Positions 8,750 through 8,813 of a stretch of 8,813 nt of DNA are shown here, one piece after another; within the stretch, counting starts at the first letter, position 1, and every line of letters starts with the position of its first letter. Source of the DNA: Actinomycetota bacterium (GTDB taxonomy: Bacteria; Actinomycetota; Thermoleophilia; UBA2241); the NCBI GenBank assembly GCA_003132645.1, contig PKYM01000054.1, forward strand, positions 1 to 8,813. The letters are read 5' to 3'. The translations under genes and the position numbers were made by a program. The notes beneath the pieces are model-generated. The model made no database searches and was not told the origin of the DNA. It worked only from the letters and a program-made list of their open reading frames with translations.

Positions 8750-8813
8750 GCAGTTCCCCGCACGCCTGAGCCGCGCCGCCCACCACTCCGCCCCCAACTC
8801 CGCGATCCCACCA

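Noticed and set aside
8750..8813. A second tRNA ending in CCACCA at the right edge
   Set aside because: No T-loop (TTCGA-type) or acceptor pairing precedes the terminal CCA; the stretch is plain C-rich sequence.

Overview
The window is strongly G+C-rich. Its gene content (leuS, comEA, comEC, a PAS/GAF/SpoIIE-type phosphatase, an ABC-2 permease and a CCA-encoding tRNA-Ala) looks chromosomal and mostly housekeeping. The sequence best fits a high-GC Gram-positive lineage, Actinobacteriota (perhaps a Thermoleophilia-like group) or a neighbouring terrabacterial phylum. The grounds are GTG starts, GTGA start/stop overlaps, the leuS-comEA-comEC order, and an AVSGENV motif in ComEC that resembles the actinobacterial SGxNV form. 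This placement is inference; no marker fixes it.

Layout. Plus strand, 16-783: an ABC-2 type membrane permease whose ATPase partner probably lies just off the left edge. Plus strand, 922-2570: a signalling protein (PAS, then GAF, then a PP2C-like SpoIIE/RsbU phosphatase) that reads as one gene broken by a single-base -1 frameshift at about 1935, giving two ORFs joined by a GTGA overlap. Minus strand, 8348 down to 2602: leuS (leucyl-tRNA synthetase), comEA (membrane-anchored DNA receptor) and comEC (DNA-uptake channel with a metallo-beta-lactamase domain). This block converges on the phosphatase gene at about 2571-2601. Plus strand, 8674-8749: tRNA-Ala(GGC), divergent from leuS across a 325-bp noncoding region with a good tRNA promoter, a plausible leuS -10, a degenerate 35-bp tandem repeat and a leader hairpin.

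How the genes relate. ComEA and ComEC act together in uptake of transforming DNA: ComEA binds double-stranded DNA outside the membrane and ComEC passes one strand in. They sit 13 bp apart and are probably co-expressed. leuS lies upstream in the same direction, 127 bp from comEA. The phosphatase would act in a partner-switching (RsbU/SpoIIE-like) sigma-factor pathway, but no anti-sigma or anti-anti-sigma gene is in the window.

I did not find a novel defence or mobile system. The most notable signals are the frameshift inside an otherwise intact phosphatase, a perfect 19-bp inverted repeat with a 3-nt loop inside the comEA linker, and a 30-bp tandem duplication in a low-complexity insert of LeuRS.
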